From NCBI RefSeq assembly GCF_039548895.1, contig NZ_JBCLVG010000001.1: DNA of 64,000 nt. The stretch is one strand, 5' to 3'. Below the pieces are notes generated by a model. That model ran no database searches and was not told the DNA's origin. It saw nothing but the letters and a program-made list of their open reading frames with translations. The position numbers and the translations under genes were made by a program. Positions 16,999-26,666 of the stretch are shown in pieces. How positions within the stretch are numbered: position 1 is the first letter of the stretch; each line of letters starts with the position of its first letter. Origin of the DNA: Orlajensenia stereocauli (GTDB lineage: Bacteria > Actinomycetota > Actinomycetes > Actinomycetales > Microbacteriaceae).

Positions 16999-17655
16999 CT
17001 AGACCGTGCCGACGACGATGTCGGTCTCGGCGCGGCCCTCGACGAGCCTGTAATTCGCGCCGACGATAGCCAATCTACCTTCTGCGATGGCCTCGCTGAT
17101 CATCTCGCTGGACTCCAGCAGCTCGGCGACGGTGTCGCGCAGGTGCTCGCGTCCGACGAAGGAGGCATCGATGTCGGAGGGGTTGATCGGCGCGTCGCCG
17201 ACAGGGCCGGCGACGCGGTTGACGGCCGGCATGATCTTGTCGACGAGGGCCTGGATGTGCACGGGCAGAGGAGCGGCATCCGGAGCCACGGAGTTGATGG
17301 CGGCACCGACGGCACCGCACTCGTCGTGACCGAGGACCAGGATGAGGGGAACGCCCAGCACGCCGACTGCGTACTCCAGCGACCCGAGCACGGACTCGGA
17401 GATGGTCTGGCCGGCGTTGCGCACCACGAACAGGTCGCCGAGGCCCAGGTCGAAGATGATCTCGGCCGACAGGCGGGAGTCGCTGCAGCCGAAGAGGGCT
17501 GCGATGGGAGCCTGTCCGGCCGCGATCGCTCCACGTCGGCCGACATCCTGGTTCGGATGCTGCGGCTCACCCGCGACGAACCTCTCGTTGCCACGGCGGA
17601 GCTCCCGCCACGCGCTCGACGGGGTGTGCGTCGTGTGTTCGGGAACAGTGGTCAT
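16999..17655 (-). CDS. Beta-class carbonic anhydrase
   Basis: 218-aa zinc enzyme hydrating CO2 to bicarbonate. Zinc ligands: C57 in CSDSR (with D59 and R61 forming the catalytic dyad), H110 and C113 in GHDECGAVGAA. A full-length family fold runs from RGNERFVAG to the C-terminal GRLAIVGANYRL. It follows the DUF4245 gene by 6 bp on the minus strand and precedes fumC, so it is probably cotranscribed with both. Confidence 0.94.
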   Translation of the reverse strand: MTTVPEHTTHTPSSAWRELRRGNERFVAGEPQHPNQDVGRRGAIAAGQAPIAALFGCSDSRLSAEIIFDLGLGDLFVVRNAGQTISESVLGSLEYAVGVLGVPLILVLGHDECGAVGAAINSVAPDAAPLPVHIQALVDKIMPAVNRVAGPVGDAPINPSDIDASFVGREHLRDTVAELLESSEMISEAIAEGRLAIVGANYRLVEGRAETDIVVGTV

Positions 17656-17661
17656 CCGTGG

Positions 17662-18303
17662 TTACTCCTCAGCGGTGATCGTGGGGGTGAGAGATTCGGC
17701 CAGCGTCTCGAACTCCGACGGCGTGCCGGTGCCGGCGAGAACCCAGGTGCTCTCGCCTGATGTCGTGACGAGAGCGTAGCGGGCGTTGCCCAGGTCGTCG
17801 GTCGACGCCCTGTTGTCGTAGACCGTCCAGTCGACGCCGTCGATGGTGACCGAGCCCGTCGCGATGGTGTTCTTCAGCTCGGTGGCCACCCAGGTGTCGT
17901 TGGCGTCGAAGGCCTGGCTCATGCCGATGAACTCGTCACTCGGAGTGAGGAAGCCGATGAACCAGACGTCGACGCCGTCGGCGGCAGCGGAGCGGTAGAC
18001 GGCGGTGTTTGAGCGCCAGCCATCGGGCAGGTCGGGGCTGGCGAGGGTCTCGGGAACGCCGGTCTGCGCCGTCTCCGACAGGGCCTTCCAGTCGACGGTG
18101 TTGTCGAAGTTCATGTCGCCACGCGGCACGGCGAGGAAGATCACGAAGGCGACGGCCACGCAGACGATGAGCGAGAGCACGAGGTTGTTCGGAGTCTTGC
18201 GCGCCCTGTAGAGCCGCGAGTTCTCGGCTTTGCGTGCTGCCGTCTCCTCCGGAGTCTCGGGGCGGCCGAGTTCGGCGACGACGCGGGGAGGCTTGGCTGA
18301 CAT
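17662..18303 (-). CDS. DUF4245 domain-containing membrane protein
   Basis: 213 aa. A cytoplasmic N-terminus (about 1-40, charged) is followed by a transmembrane helix (about 42-60, NLVLSLIVCVAVAFVIFLAV) and an extracytoplasmic domain with the family stretches VDWKALSETA, LPDGWRSNTAVYR and TWVLAGTGTPSEFETLAESL. DUF4245 is actinobacterial, its function unknown, and its place after xseB is a regular arrangement. ATG overlaps the xseB stop by one base (TGATG). Confidence 0.88.
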   Translation of the reverse strand: MSAKPPRVVAELGRPETPEETAARKAENSRLYRARKTPNNLVLSLIVCVAVAFVIFLAVPRGDMNFDNTVDWKALSETAQTGVPETLASPDLPDGWRSNTAVYRSAAADGVDVWFIGFLTPSDEFIGMSQAFDANDTWVATELKNTIATGSVTIDGVDWTVYDNRASTDDLGNARYALVTTSGESTWVLAGTGTPSEFETLAESLTPTITAEE

Positions 18304-18566
18304 CAGACGGCGTCCGATGCCACGGGCGCTCCGGATGCCGCGGACGAGGCGGATGCCCCTGCGCGTGCAGCCTCGAGGCGCGCCTTCGCACCGATCAGCC
18401 ATTCCTCGCAGCGCCGGGCGAGCTGCTCGCCGCGCTCCCACAGCGCGAGCGACTGCTCCAGCGTCGACGAGCCCTGCTCGAGCGCGCTCACGACGCGGAT
18501 GAGCTCGTCGCGGGCCTCCTCGTAGCTGAGGTTCGCAGTGTCGTCGTTCGTGGGCATGGCATCCAT
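18303..18566 (-). CDS. xseB: Exodeoxyribonuclease VII small subunit
   Basis: Small alpha-helical subunit that packs in several copies on XseA to make the single-strand-specific exonuclease VII. 87 aa with the family stretches LSYEEARDELIRVVSALEQG and LEQSLALWERGEQL. The C-terminus is a Ser/Ala tail. ATG 18566 starts one base after the xseA stop; ATG 18557 (MPTND) is an equally possible start. Neither has a good ribosome binding site, which fits translational coupling with xseA. Confidence 0.9.
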   Translation of the reverse strand: MDAMPTNDDTANLSYEEARDELIRVVSALEQGSSTLEQSLALWERGEQLARRCEEWLIGAKARLEAARAGASASSAASGAPVASDAV

Positions 18567-18567
18567 T

Positions 18568-19857
18568 CTATTTCGTCGCCGACGGCTCACTCGCCGTCGT
18601 GGACGCTCTCGTCGCGGGCCCGGTGGACTCGGCGCCGATCACACCCTCGGCGAGGGTGAGCACGAGCGGAATGCCGGCAGGAGCCTGGTCGGCCCGTCGG
18701 AGCACGTGGCCGTCGGGCAGCTGGGCGATGGCGTAGCCGCGGTCGAGCGTGGCCTGGGGCGACAGGGCGCGCAGGCGGGTGGCCAGCTCGGTGGTCGAGG
18801 CCTGCGCCCGTTCGATGGTGCGTTCGAGCAGGTCGGAGCCGCGGGCGAGGTAGTAGGTGAGGTCCTGAGCGCGCTGGTCGACGATCCAGCTCGTGCTCGC
18901 CAGCACCGGGCGGCTGCGCAGCTGGCCGATGCGGTCGGCCTCGTGCGAGAGCAGGTGGGTGAGGCGGGTGCCCAGACGGGCGCGTGCCTGCTGCACCCTG
19001 GCGAGCTCGTCGGCGACGTCGGGCACGACGCGCTTGGCGGCATCCGTGGGCGTCGAGGCGCGCAGGTCGGCGACCTCGTCGAGCAGGGGGCGGTCGGCCT
19101 CGTGCCCGATCGCGCTGACGATGGGGGTGCGGGCGGATGCGGCAGCCCGGAGCACGCGCTCGTCGCTGAAGCCGAGCAGGTTCTGGAAGTCGCCGCCGCC
19201 ACGGGCCACGATGATGACGTCGACCTTCGGATCGGCATCGAGCCTCGCGATGGCCGCCGTCACCTCGGGGGCGCAGCGATCACCCTGCACCGCGGCGTGC
19301 ACGACGCGGAAGTCGACGGCCGGCCACCGCAGCTGGGCGTTGCGCAGCACGTCCTTCTCCGCGTCGGAGTCCTTGCCCGTGATGAGTCCGATGCAGTGGG
19401 GGAGGAAGGGCAACGGCTTCTTGCGGGACGCGTCGAAGAGGCCCTCGCCGGCCAGCTGCTTGCGCAGCCGCTCGAGACGCTCGAGGAGGTCGCCGAGACC
19501 GACGTGCTTGAGCTGCACGACCGTCATGGTGAGGCTGCCGCCCTTGGTCCACCAGTTGGGCTTCACGAGCGCGACCACCCTGTCGCCCTGCGTGAAGTCC
19601 TCGCTGAGACGGGCGCGCACCGACGACCAGAGCTGGATGCTCACGGTGACGTCGTTGTGCAGGTCTTTGAGCTTGCCGTAGACGTTGCCGCCCGAGACGC
19701 TCCACTGGGTCAGCTCACCCTCGACCCAGACGGTGCCGAGGCGGTCGATGTAGTCCCTGATCTTGGTGCTGAGCACCGAGACGGACCAGGGAGTCTCCAT
19801 GCTGGGACCGGTGGAAGCGGGCGGAGCAGCGGTCGCATCCGTCTTCGCATCCGTCAT
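18568..19857 (-). CDS. xseA: Exodeoxyribonuclease VII large subunit
   Basis: 429-aa catalytic subunit. An N-terminal OB fold (about 25-125, with WVEGELTQWSVSGGNVYGKL) binds single-stranded DNA, followed by the catalytic domain with LPHCIGLITGKDSDAEKDV, VDVIIVARGGGDFQNL and GHEADRPLLDEVADLRASTP, then a coiled region and C-terminal hairpin (SPQATLDRGYAIAQ). GAGGGG 5 nt before the ATG. First gene of a five-gene minus-strand operon ending in fumC, divergent from ispH across 49 bp. Confidence 0.95.
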   Translation of the reverse strand: MTDAKTDATAAPPASTGPSMETPWSVSVLSTKIRDYIDRLGTVWVEGELTQWSVSGGNVYGKLKDLHNDVTVSIQLWSSVRARLSEDFTQGDRVVALVKPNWWTKGGSLTMTVVQLKHVGLGDLLERLERLRKQLAGEGLFDASRKKPLPFLPHCIGLITGKDSDAEKDVLRNAQLRWPAVDFRVVHAAVQGDRCAPEVTAAIARLDADPKVDVIIVARGGGDFQNLLGFSDERVLRAAASARTPIVSAIGHEADRPLLDEVADLRASTPTDAAKRVVPDVADELARVQQARARLGTRLTHLLSHEADRIGQLRSRPVLASTSWIVDQRAQDLTYYLARGSDLLERTIERAQASTTELATRLRALSPQATLDRGYAIAQLPDGHVLRRADQAPAGIPLVLTLAEGVIGAESTGPATRASTTASEPSATK

Positions 19858-19893
19858 GAAAGCCCCTCATCAAGTCGCGCCGGAACACCCCGG

Positions 19894-19899
19894 TAGAAT
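19894..19899 (+). promoter_or_regulatory. -10 box for a probable leaderless ispH transcript
   Basis: TAGAAT ends 7 nt before GTG 19907. GGAAG directly before the start is too close to serve as a ribosome binding site. Confidence 0.55.
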
Positions 19900-19906
19900 C
19901 GGAAGC

Positions 19907-20980
19907 GTGACCAGCAGTACGGAAGCCCCGCCCATCGGCCTCGGAATGCCGCGAATTCCCGGCGTGCGGGGGCGGCTCAAGAATACCCCGGTGCTCGGAC
20001 AGAAGAAGGTGCTGCTTGCAGCGCCCCGGGGTTACTGCGCAGGAGTCGACCGCGCCGTCATTGCTGTGGAGAAGGCCCTCGAGCATTACGGCGCCCCCGT
20101 GTACGTGCGCAAGCAGATCGTTCACAACATCCACGTGGTGACCGAACTCGAGAAGAAGGGTGCGATCTTCGTGGAGGAGGTCGACGAGGTGCCATCGGGC
20201 GCCCACGTCGTCTTCAGTGCCCACGGCGTCTCTCCGGCCGTCGTCAACGCGGCAGCCGATCGCGGGCTCCTGGCGATCGACGCCACCTGCCCGCTCGTCA
20301 CCAAGGTGCACCGTGAGGCTGTGCGCTTCGCTCGCGACGACTTCGAGATCCTGCTGATCGGCCACGAAGGGCATGAAGAGGTCGAGGGCACTGCCGGCGA
20401 GGCACCAGACCACGTCACCATCGTCAACAGCCCGGCCGACGTCGACGACCTCGTCGTGCAGGACCCCGACAAGGTGGTGTGGCTGTCTCAGACCACGCTC
20501 TCGGTCGACGAGACGATGGAGACTGTGCGCCGGCTGCGGGAGAAGTTCCCGAACCTGCAGGATCCGCCTTCGGACGACATCTGCTACGCGACCCAGAACC
20601 GCCAGGTGGCCATCAAGAAGGTCGCTGCGGATGCCGAACTCGTCATCGTCGTCGGCTCGGCGAACAGCTCCAACAGCGTGCGTCTCGTCGAGGTCGCCCT
20701 CGAGTACGGTGCCAGCGCCGCCTACCGCGTCGACTACTCCAGCGAGATCAAGCAGGAGTGGCTCGATGGCGTGGCGACAGTCGGTGTCACCAGTGGTGCA
20801 TCAGTTCCCGAGGAACTCGTCGAAGAGGTGCTGCGCGATCTCGCCGACGCCGGCTACGGGGACATCGAGGTCGTGAAGACGGCCGAGGAGGACCTCATGT
20901 TCTCGCTGCCCAAGGAGCTCCGCAAGGATCTCCAGGGCAAGCAGGACGAGCGGGCGCTCGGCGGTCGCGTCTCCTCCTAG
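19907..20980 (+). CDS. ispH: 4-hydroxy-3-methylbut-2-enyl diphosphate reductase
   Basis: Last step of the MEP pathway, making IPP and DMAPP; carries a [4Fe-4S] cluster. 357 aa. The three cluster cysteines are C44 (RGYCAGVDRA), C128 (DATCPLVTKVH) and C226 (DDICYATQNRQ). The catalytic glutamate lies in GHEGHEEVEGT (about 152-162). Start GTG is supported by a -10 box 7 nt upstream; longer in-frame versions would run into xseA. IspH supplies the substrates that UppS uses. Confidence 0.96.
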   Translation: MTSSTEAPPIGLGMPRIPGVRGRLKNTPVLGQKKVLLAAPRGYCAGVDRAVIAVEKALEHYGAPVYVRKQIVHNIHVVTELEKKGAIFVEEVDEVPSGAHVVFSAHGVSPAVVNAAADRGLLAIDATCPLVTKVHREAVRFARDDFEILLIGHEGHEEVEGTAGEAPDHVTIVNSPADVDDLVVQDPDKVVWLSQTTLSVDETMETVRRLREKFPNLQDPPSDDICYATQNRQVAIKKVAADAELVIVVGSANSSNSVRLVEVALEYGASAAYRVDYSSEIKQEWLDGVATVGVTSGASVPEELVEEVLRDLADAGYGDIEVVKTAEEDLMFSLPKELRKDLQGKQDERALGGRVSS

Positions 20981-21038
20981 TCGAGGAGAGCGTGGCCTCT
21001 CGTCGAGAGGACGCCCCGGCGCGCCCCGCCGGTGCCGA

Positions 21039-21794
21039 CTACTGGGTGTTCGACAGCTCGGCGAAGTGGTTGAGCAGGGTGGCATCCGTCAACAGCACCG
21101 TCGTCATCACGAAGATGACGGCGAGCGCCGAGAGAACGCCGACCACGATCGGGATCCAGAAGGCCCGGCGCCTGCGGCGGATCTGCAGCAGCGAGAGCCC
21201 GGCGGCGAGCAGCCAGAGGACTATCTGCACGATGCCGCCGATCAACACGATCGTCGACACGGCGGAGACCGGCGTGTAGTCGCCGATGCCCTCCTGCTCG
21301 TGGATGATCGCGATCGACTGCGTGATGCCCGACTGCAGCTGGATCGAGAGGATGACGCCGAAGATCCCGAGAACGAGAAGGGCGAGCGTCACCGGGCGGT
21401 CCCACGCGGGTGCGGCCTGGGCATCGTTCGGCAGAGCGGATGCCGCTCCGGCAGCGGGCGTCGGCTCGCCACCGAACAGGGTGCCGGAGGGAGTCTTGCG
21501 CCTGGAGGGCCTGGCCGTCTTCGGCGGCTTGGCATCCTTCGGCGGCGTCTGCGGGGCGTTCTGCCCGTGCGCGGGCTTGTGAACCACCATCGGCTCCTGC
21601 TGGTGCCCGGTCTTCGAGTCTGCAGGAGGAGTCCACACCCAGCCAGGAGGGGCGAGCTCGCCGAACTGCGGCTTCGGTCGCGGGTCGACGGGCTGGGCGG
21701 GGGAGTTCTGGGGTGCGGATGCCGCGCTCTCGGGCGCGGCGGCGGGCTGGGAACCCGACCCTTCCACAGGGTCCGGAGTCGGGTTCTCAGCCAT
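21039..21794 (-). CDS. Proline-rich membrane protein (DUF6264-like)
   Basis: 251 aa. The first 125 residues are a Pro/Ala-rich, disordered cytoplasmic region with a PPGWVWTPP element. Four hydrophobic segments follow (about 133-153, 175-195, 198-210 and 215-240). Layout and wording resemble DUF6264 proteins common in Microbacteriaceae; I am not certain of the family. It follows fbaA by 7 bp on the same strand, so the two are probably cotranscribed. Function unknown. Confidence 0.7.
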   Translation of the reverse strand: MAENPTPDPVEGSGSQPAAAPESAASAPQNSPAQPVDPRPKPQFGELAPPGWVWTPPADSKTGHQQEPMVVHKPAHGQNAPQTPPKDAKPPKTARPSRRKTPSGTLFGGEPTPAAGAASALPNDAQAAPAWDRPVTLALLVLGIFGVILSIQLQSGITQSIAIIHEQEGIGDYTPVSAVSTIVLIGGIVQIVLWLLAAGLSLLQIRRRRRAFWIPIVVGVLSALAVIFVMTTVLLTDATLLNHFAELSNTQ

Positions 21795-21801
21795 CAGCGA
21801 C

Positions 21802-22827
<1,026 letters not shown>

Positions 22828-22886
22828 GGCGACTCCTTCGGGAATGTCTGCGGGGTGTCCTCGAAGTCTATCCAGTCGCCGGGAGG

Positions 22887-22945
22887 GCGGATGCCGGGGG
22901 TTGTGGGCGAGCGGATGCCGGGGGTTGGTGGACTAGCGGATGCCG
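22887..22945. repeat. Three tandem GCGGATGCCG iterons between fbaA and glpX
   Basis: GCGGATGCCG starts at 22887, 22911 and 22936. The first two repeats extend through GGGGTTGTGG or GGGGTTGGTGG, with a period of 24-25 bp. The block lies in the divergent control region, about 60-120 bp before each gene. It may be a local expansion of the window-wide CGGATGCC octamer or a set of binding sites. Confidence 0.75.
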
Positions 22946-23003
22946 CCCGCAAGCGCTCCGAGACCCGGCCGGCTTCCCGGCCGGAGTCCGAGAGGATGGA
23001 CCC

Positions 23004-23957
23004 ATGACCGTCATCACCCCGGCACTCGAGCAGGCCTTCGTCGATGCGACCCGGATGGCGGCGCGTGCCGTGCATCCGCTGGTCGGATCCGGCGACAAGG
23101 ACGCCGTCGACTCCGCCGCTGTCGTCGCACTGCGCGGCGCACTCGACGGCATCGACGTCGAGGGTCGCGTCGTGGTGGGCGAGGGCGAGAAGGATGCGGC
23201 TCCGATGCTGTTCGTGGGCGAGCTGTTCGGCGCGGCGTCTGCGGCGGACGGGCCTGCGGCATCCGTTCCCGCCGTCGACATCGCGGTCGATCCCGTCGAC
23301 GGAACCCGCTCGGCGGCGGCAGGTGTGTCCGGAGCGATCGTCGTGCTCGCCGTCGCCCCGCGCGGAGCACTGCTCGACCTCGGCCCCGCCTACTACCTGC
23401 AGAAGCTGGTGTCGTGGATTCCGGATGCCGCTCGCACGCTCGACGAGCCGGTCGCCATCACCCTCGAACGCCTCTCGGCCCGCACGGGCCGCCCGATCTC
23501 CGGCCTGACGGTGGCCGTGCAGGAACGACCGCGGAACGCCGGGTTCGCGGCGGAAGCCGCGGCCGCCGGCGCCCGCGTGGAGCTGTTCGCCGACGGCGAC
23601 GTCGAGCGTGCGTTCCGGGCACTGCTGCCCGGCGGTGACATCGACCTGCTGCTCGGCATCGGCGGCGCCCCCGAGGGCGTCATCACCGCCGCGGCCGCCC
23701 GCATGCTCGGCGGCACCATGCTGGCCCGCTTCGCCCCGCAGGGCGCGACGGAGGCGGAGCGTCTGGCTGCGGCCGGTCTGGACCCCGAACGCACCTATGG
23801 CCGCGACGAGCTGTGCTCCGCCGACGCCCTCGTGGTCGTGAGCTCGGTCACCGGCATCGACTTGGGGGATGGCGCCCGACTCGTGCCGGTCTCGGCTGCG
23901 GGCGCCGTGCACTCCTGGACGCTCGGTTCCGGCGGGACGACGGTGTCGCTGGGCTGA
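23004..23957 (+). CDS. Class II fructose-1,6-bisphosphatase-like protein (divergent GlpX paralogue)
   Basis: 317 aa with the GlpX metal-site motifs kept: GSGDKDAVDSAAV, VGEGEKDAAPMLF, AVDPVDGTR and GGAPEGV. The C-terminal third differs from the next gene: the usual ATGVTDG element is VSSVTGIDLGDG here, and the TESIVLRS strand is missing or altered. It may have a different substrate, such as an inositol or sugar phosphate, or be a weaker FBPase. AGAGGA 7 nt before ATG. Divergent from fbaA and 214 bp ahead of the second paralogue. Confidence 0.85.
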   Translation: MTVITPALEQAFVDATRMAARAVHPLVGSGDKDAVDSAAVVALRGALDGIDVEGRVVVGEGEKDAAPMLFVGELFGAASAADGPAASVPAVDIAVDPVDGTRSAAAGVSGAIVVLAVAPRGALLDLGPAYYLQKLVSWIPDAARTLDEPVAITLERLSARTGRPISGLTVAVQERPRNAGFAAEAAAAGARVELFADGDVERAFRALLPGGDIDLLLGIGGAPEGVITAAAARMLGGTMLARFAPQGATEAERLAAAGLDPERTYGRDELCSADALVVVSSVTGIDLGDGARLVPVSAAGAVHSWTLGSGGTTVSLG

Positions 23958-24171
23958 CGGCATCCGTCGACGCGTCGATATTCCTGCGGAAATGCGCGGC
24001 TCGCGAGCTCAGATTCGGATCAAACGTTAACATCGGGCGATCTTTCGGCGACGGCTCGAGTTTTGGCGCGATGCCCGCTGGGGCCGGTGGCTAGGCTCGA
24101 AGGGGCGGTGACCTGCCGGTCGACCGCGGTCCGATGACGGGCCTTCAGCTTCGATGCGTCCGGGAGGACCC

Positions 24172-25158
24172 ATGAGCACCACGGAAACCGCCAGCCTCGA
24201 TCAGCATCCCGATCGCAACCTCGCCCTCGAACTCGTTCGGGCCACGGAGGCCGCATCGATCCGTGCCGTGCCGTGGATCGGCCGCGGTGAGAAGAACAGC
24301 GCCGACAAGGCTGCCGTCGACGCCATGCGCGCCTTCCTCGCCACCGTCAACTTCGACGGCCTCATCGTGATCGGCGAGGGCGAGAAGGACGAGGCGCCCA
24401 TGCTCTTCAACGGCGAGCACGTCGGCAACGGCCGCGGCCCGGCCTGCGACATCGCCGTCGACCCGATCGACGGCACCAGCCTCACCGCCGCGGGTCGGCA
24501 GAACGCCCTCTCGGTCATCGCGGTCTCGGACCGGGGGACCATGCTCGACGCGTCATCCGTCTTCTACATGGACAAGATCGTCACGAATGCTGCCGGCGCC
24601 GGAGTCATCGACATCGAGCGGCCCATCGGCGACAACATCCGCGCGTTCGCGAAGGCGATCGGCAAGGACGTCGGCGAACTGCGCGTCGCGGTGCTCGACC
24701 GCCCGCGCCACGAGGGGCTCATCGCCGACATCCGCGCCGCTGGAGCCGGCACCCGCCTCATGCTCGACGGCGACGTGGCCGGCGGCATCAACGCCGCCCG
24801 CTACGAGTCGCGCATCGACATGTGCGTGGGAATCGGCGGCAGCCCGGAGGGCATCACGACTGCCGCGGCCATCAAGGCGCTCGGCGGATTCATGCAGACG
24901 AGGCTCGCCCCGCGCAACGACGAGGAGCGCGAGAAGGGCATCGCGGCCGGTCTCGACATGGACCGCACCTACGAGGCCGACGACCTGGTCGCCGGCAACA
25001 ACACCATCTTCGTGGCCACCGGCGTGACCGACGGCGGACTCGTGGCAGGAGTCAGCCGACGCGGACCGACCCTGCGCACGGAGTCCATCGTGCTGCGCTC
25101 GCACTCGGGAACGATCCGGCGCATCGTGGCCGACCACCTCGCCTCGAAGTGGCACTAG
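24172..25158 (+). CDS. glpX: Class II fructose-1,6-bisphosphatase
   Basis: Gluconeogenic enzyme hydrolysing fructose 1,6-bisphosphate, 328 aa. It has the full motif set: GRGEKNSADKAAV, IGEGEKDEAPMLF, AVDPIDGTSLTAAG, GGSPEGI, FVATGVTDGGLV and RTESIVLRSHSGTIRR. It is the more canonical of the two paralogues and is the likely main FBPase. ATG has GGAGG 5 nt upstream. A TAGGCT box at 24092-24097 could be its own -10. An upstream in-frame TTG/GTG extension is not supported. Confidence 0.93.
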   Translation: MSTTETASLDQHPDRNLALELVRATEAASIRAVPWIGRGEKNSADKAAVDAMRAFLATVNFDGLIVIGEGEKDEAPMLFNGEHVGNGRGPACDIAVDPIDGTSLTAAGRQNALSVIAVSDRGTMLDASSVFYMDKIVTNAAGAGVIDIERPIGDNIRAFAKAIGKDVGELRVAVLDRPRHEGLIADIRAAGAGTRLMLDGDVAGGINAARYESRIDMCVGIGGSPEGITTAAAIKALGGFMQTRLAPRNDEEREKGIAAGLDMDRTYEADDLVAGNNTIFVATGVTDGGLVAGVSRRGPTLRTESIVLRSHSGTIRRIVADHLASKWH

Positions 25159-25265
25159 AGCGCTCATCGATGGCTGTTCGTCACTGCCGCTGGTCGGTGG
25201 CTCTGTGTAGCGTGGGACCGTAGCGCTCGACCGCAGCGCGTACAACGCTCGACGGGGGAACCGAC

Positions 25266-26666
25266 ATGGCGACGACGGATGCCGCGACGCGCCTTCCGCG
25301 TGCGTTGAAGCCGTTCGCCGACGGCCAGTACAGACTGCTCGTCGTCGCGCTCACCTTCTCGTTGTTCAGCGGCGGCTGCTGGCTCGTGGCGTCGGTCTGG
25401 CAGGTCGTGCAGCTCGGGGGCAGCCCGGTCGACCTGTCGCTCGTCGCCGTCGGCGCGAGCTTCGGCCTGGTGCTCGCCGTCTTGTTCGGCGGCGTTGCAG
25501 CCGACCGCATCCCGCAGCGCCGCATCCTGCTCGCCTGCGAGAGCCTGCGAGGACTGGCCTTCGCTGCAGCCGCTGTCCTTGCTCTCACTGGCACCATCGA
25601 GGTCTGGCATCTCGCCGTCATCGCCTTCGTGCTGGGAGTGGCCGACGGGTTCTTCTACCCGGCCTACTCCGCCTGGCTGCCGGCGATCATCCCCGCTGAC
25701 GAGCTGCTCGCTGCCAATGGCATCGAAGGCGTTCTGCGGCCGGCCGTCATGAACGCAGCCGGCCCCGCCGTGGCCAGCGCGCTCATCGCCCTCGTCGCCC
25801 CCGGTCTGGCCTTCCTCGTGATCGCCGTGCTGCAGGTCGGCGCGGCCATCTCGCTGTACCTCATGCGCACGACTCCCGTACGTCGCGACCTCGACGGTGA
25901 AGGAGACGGCGAACGCAGGCACCTCGTCGTCGAGACCTTCCTCGACCTGCGGTCGGGTTTCCGCTACATGGTGAAGACGCGCTGGCTGTTCGCCACTCTC
26001 ATGTTCTCCATCCTGCTGATCCTGGTGATCATGGGACCGATCGAGGTGCTGCTGCCGTTCGCCGTGAAAGACCAGACCGGCGGGGGAGCCGGTGCATTCG
26101 CCCTGGCTCTCGCGGCGTTCGGTGTCGGCGGTGCCATCGGCTCGCTCACTGTCGCCTCCCTGAAACTGCCGCGCCGCTACCTGACCCTGATGATCCTCGG
26201 GTGGGGCGTCGGGTGCGCCCCACTCGCCGTCATCGGCTACACCAGCCAGCTCTGGGTCATGGTGATCGCCCTGCTCATCACGGGCTTCCTGTTCTCCGGT
26301 GCCAGCGTGGTGTGGGGCACCCTGCTGCAACGGCGCGTCCCGCCGTCGATGCTCGGCCGCGTCTCCAGCCTCGACTTCTTCGTCTCGCTCGCCTTCATGC
26401 CCATCTCGATGGCGATCGCCGGGCCCATCGGCGAGACCATCGGCATCGCCCCGGCCTTCCTGTTCGCAGGCCTCGTGCCGGTGGGTCTGGCGTTGGCCAC
26501 GTTGCTCATCGCACGGCTCGGGCCCGACGAGTTGGCGCATCCGTTGGACGACCTGCCACCGGATGCCGACGGCGGAGATGATGCCGTGACGGGCGCCGGT
26601 GCTGCGGCCGGCTTCGACGCGCCCTCCGATGAGGAGGCCGGACGTGAGCGGCGGGCTGGCGGCTGA
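25266..26666 (+). CDS. Major facilitator superfamily exporter
   Basis: 466 aa with twelve transmembrane segments, of the EntS/MFS_3 type. The loop between helices 2 and 3 carries GGVAADRIPQRRILL, the form of the MFS signature. The second half begins after the charged loop at about 205-225. The C-terminus is an acidic 40-residue tail. Substrate unknown; relatives export siderophores or macrolides. The gene end overlaps the next gene by 23 bp, so the two are translationally coupled. Confidence 0.9.
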   Translation: MATTDAATRLPRALKPFADGQYRLLVVALTFSLFSGGCWLVASVWQVVQLGGSPVDLSLVAVGASFGLVLAVLFGGVAADRIPQRRILLACESLRGLAFAAAAVLALTGTIEVWHLAVIAFVLGVADGFFYPAYSAWLPAIIPADELLAANGIEGVLRPAVMNAAGPAVASALIALVAPGLAFLVIAVLQVGAAISLYLMRTTPVRRDLDGEGDGERRHLVVETFLDLRSGFRYMVKTRWLFATLMFSILLILVIMGPIEVLLPFAVKDQTGGGAGAFALALAAFGVGGAIGSLTVASLKLPRRYLTLMILGWGVGCAPLAVIGYTSQLWVMVIALLITGFLFSGASVVWGTLLQRRVPPSMLGRVSSLDFFVSLAFMPISMAIAGPIGETIGIAPAFLFAGLVPVGLALATLLIARLGPDELAHPLDDLPPDADGGDDAVTGAGAAAGFDAPSDEEAGRERRAGG

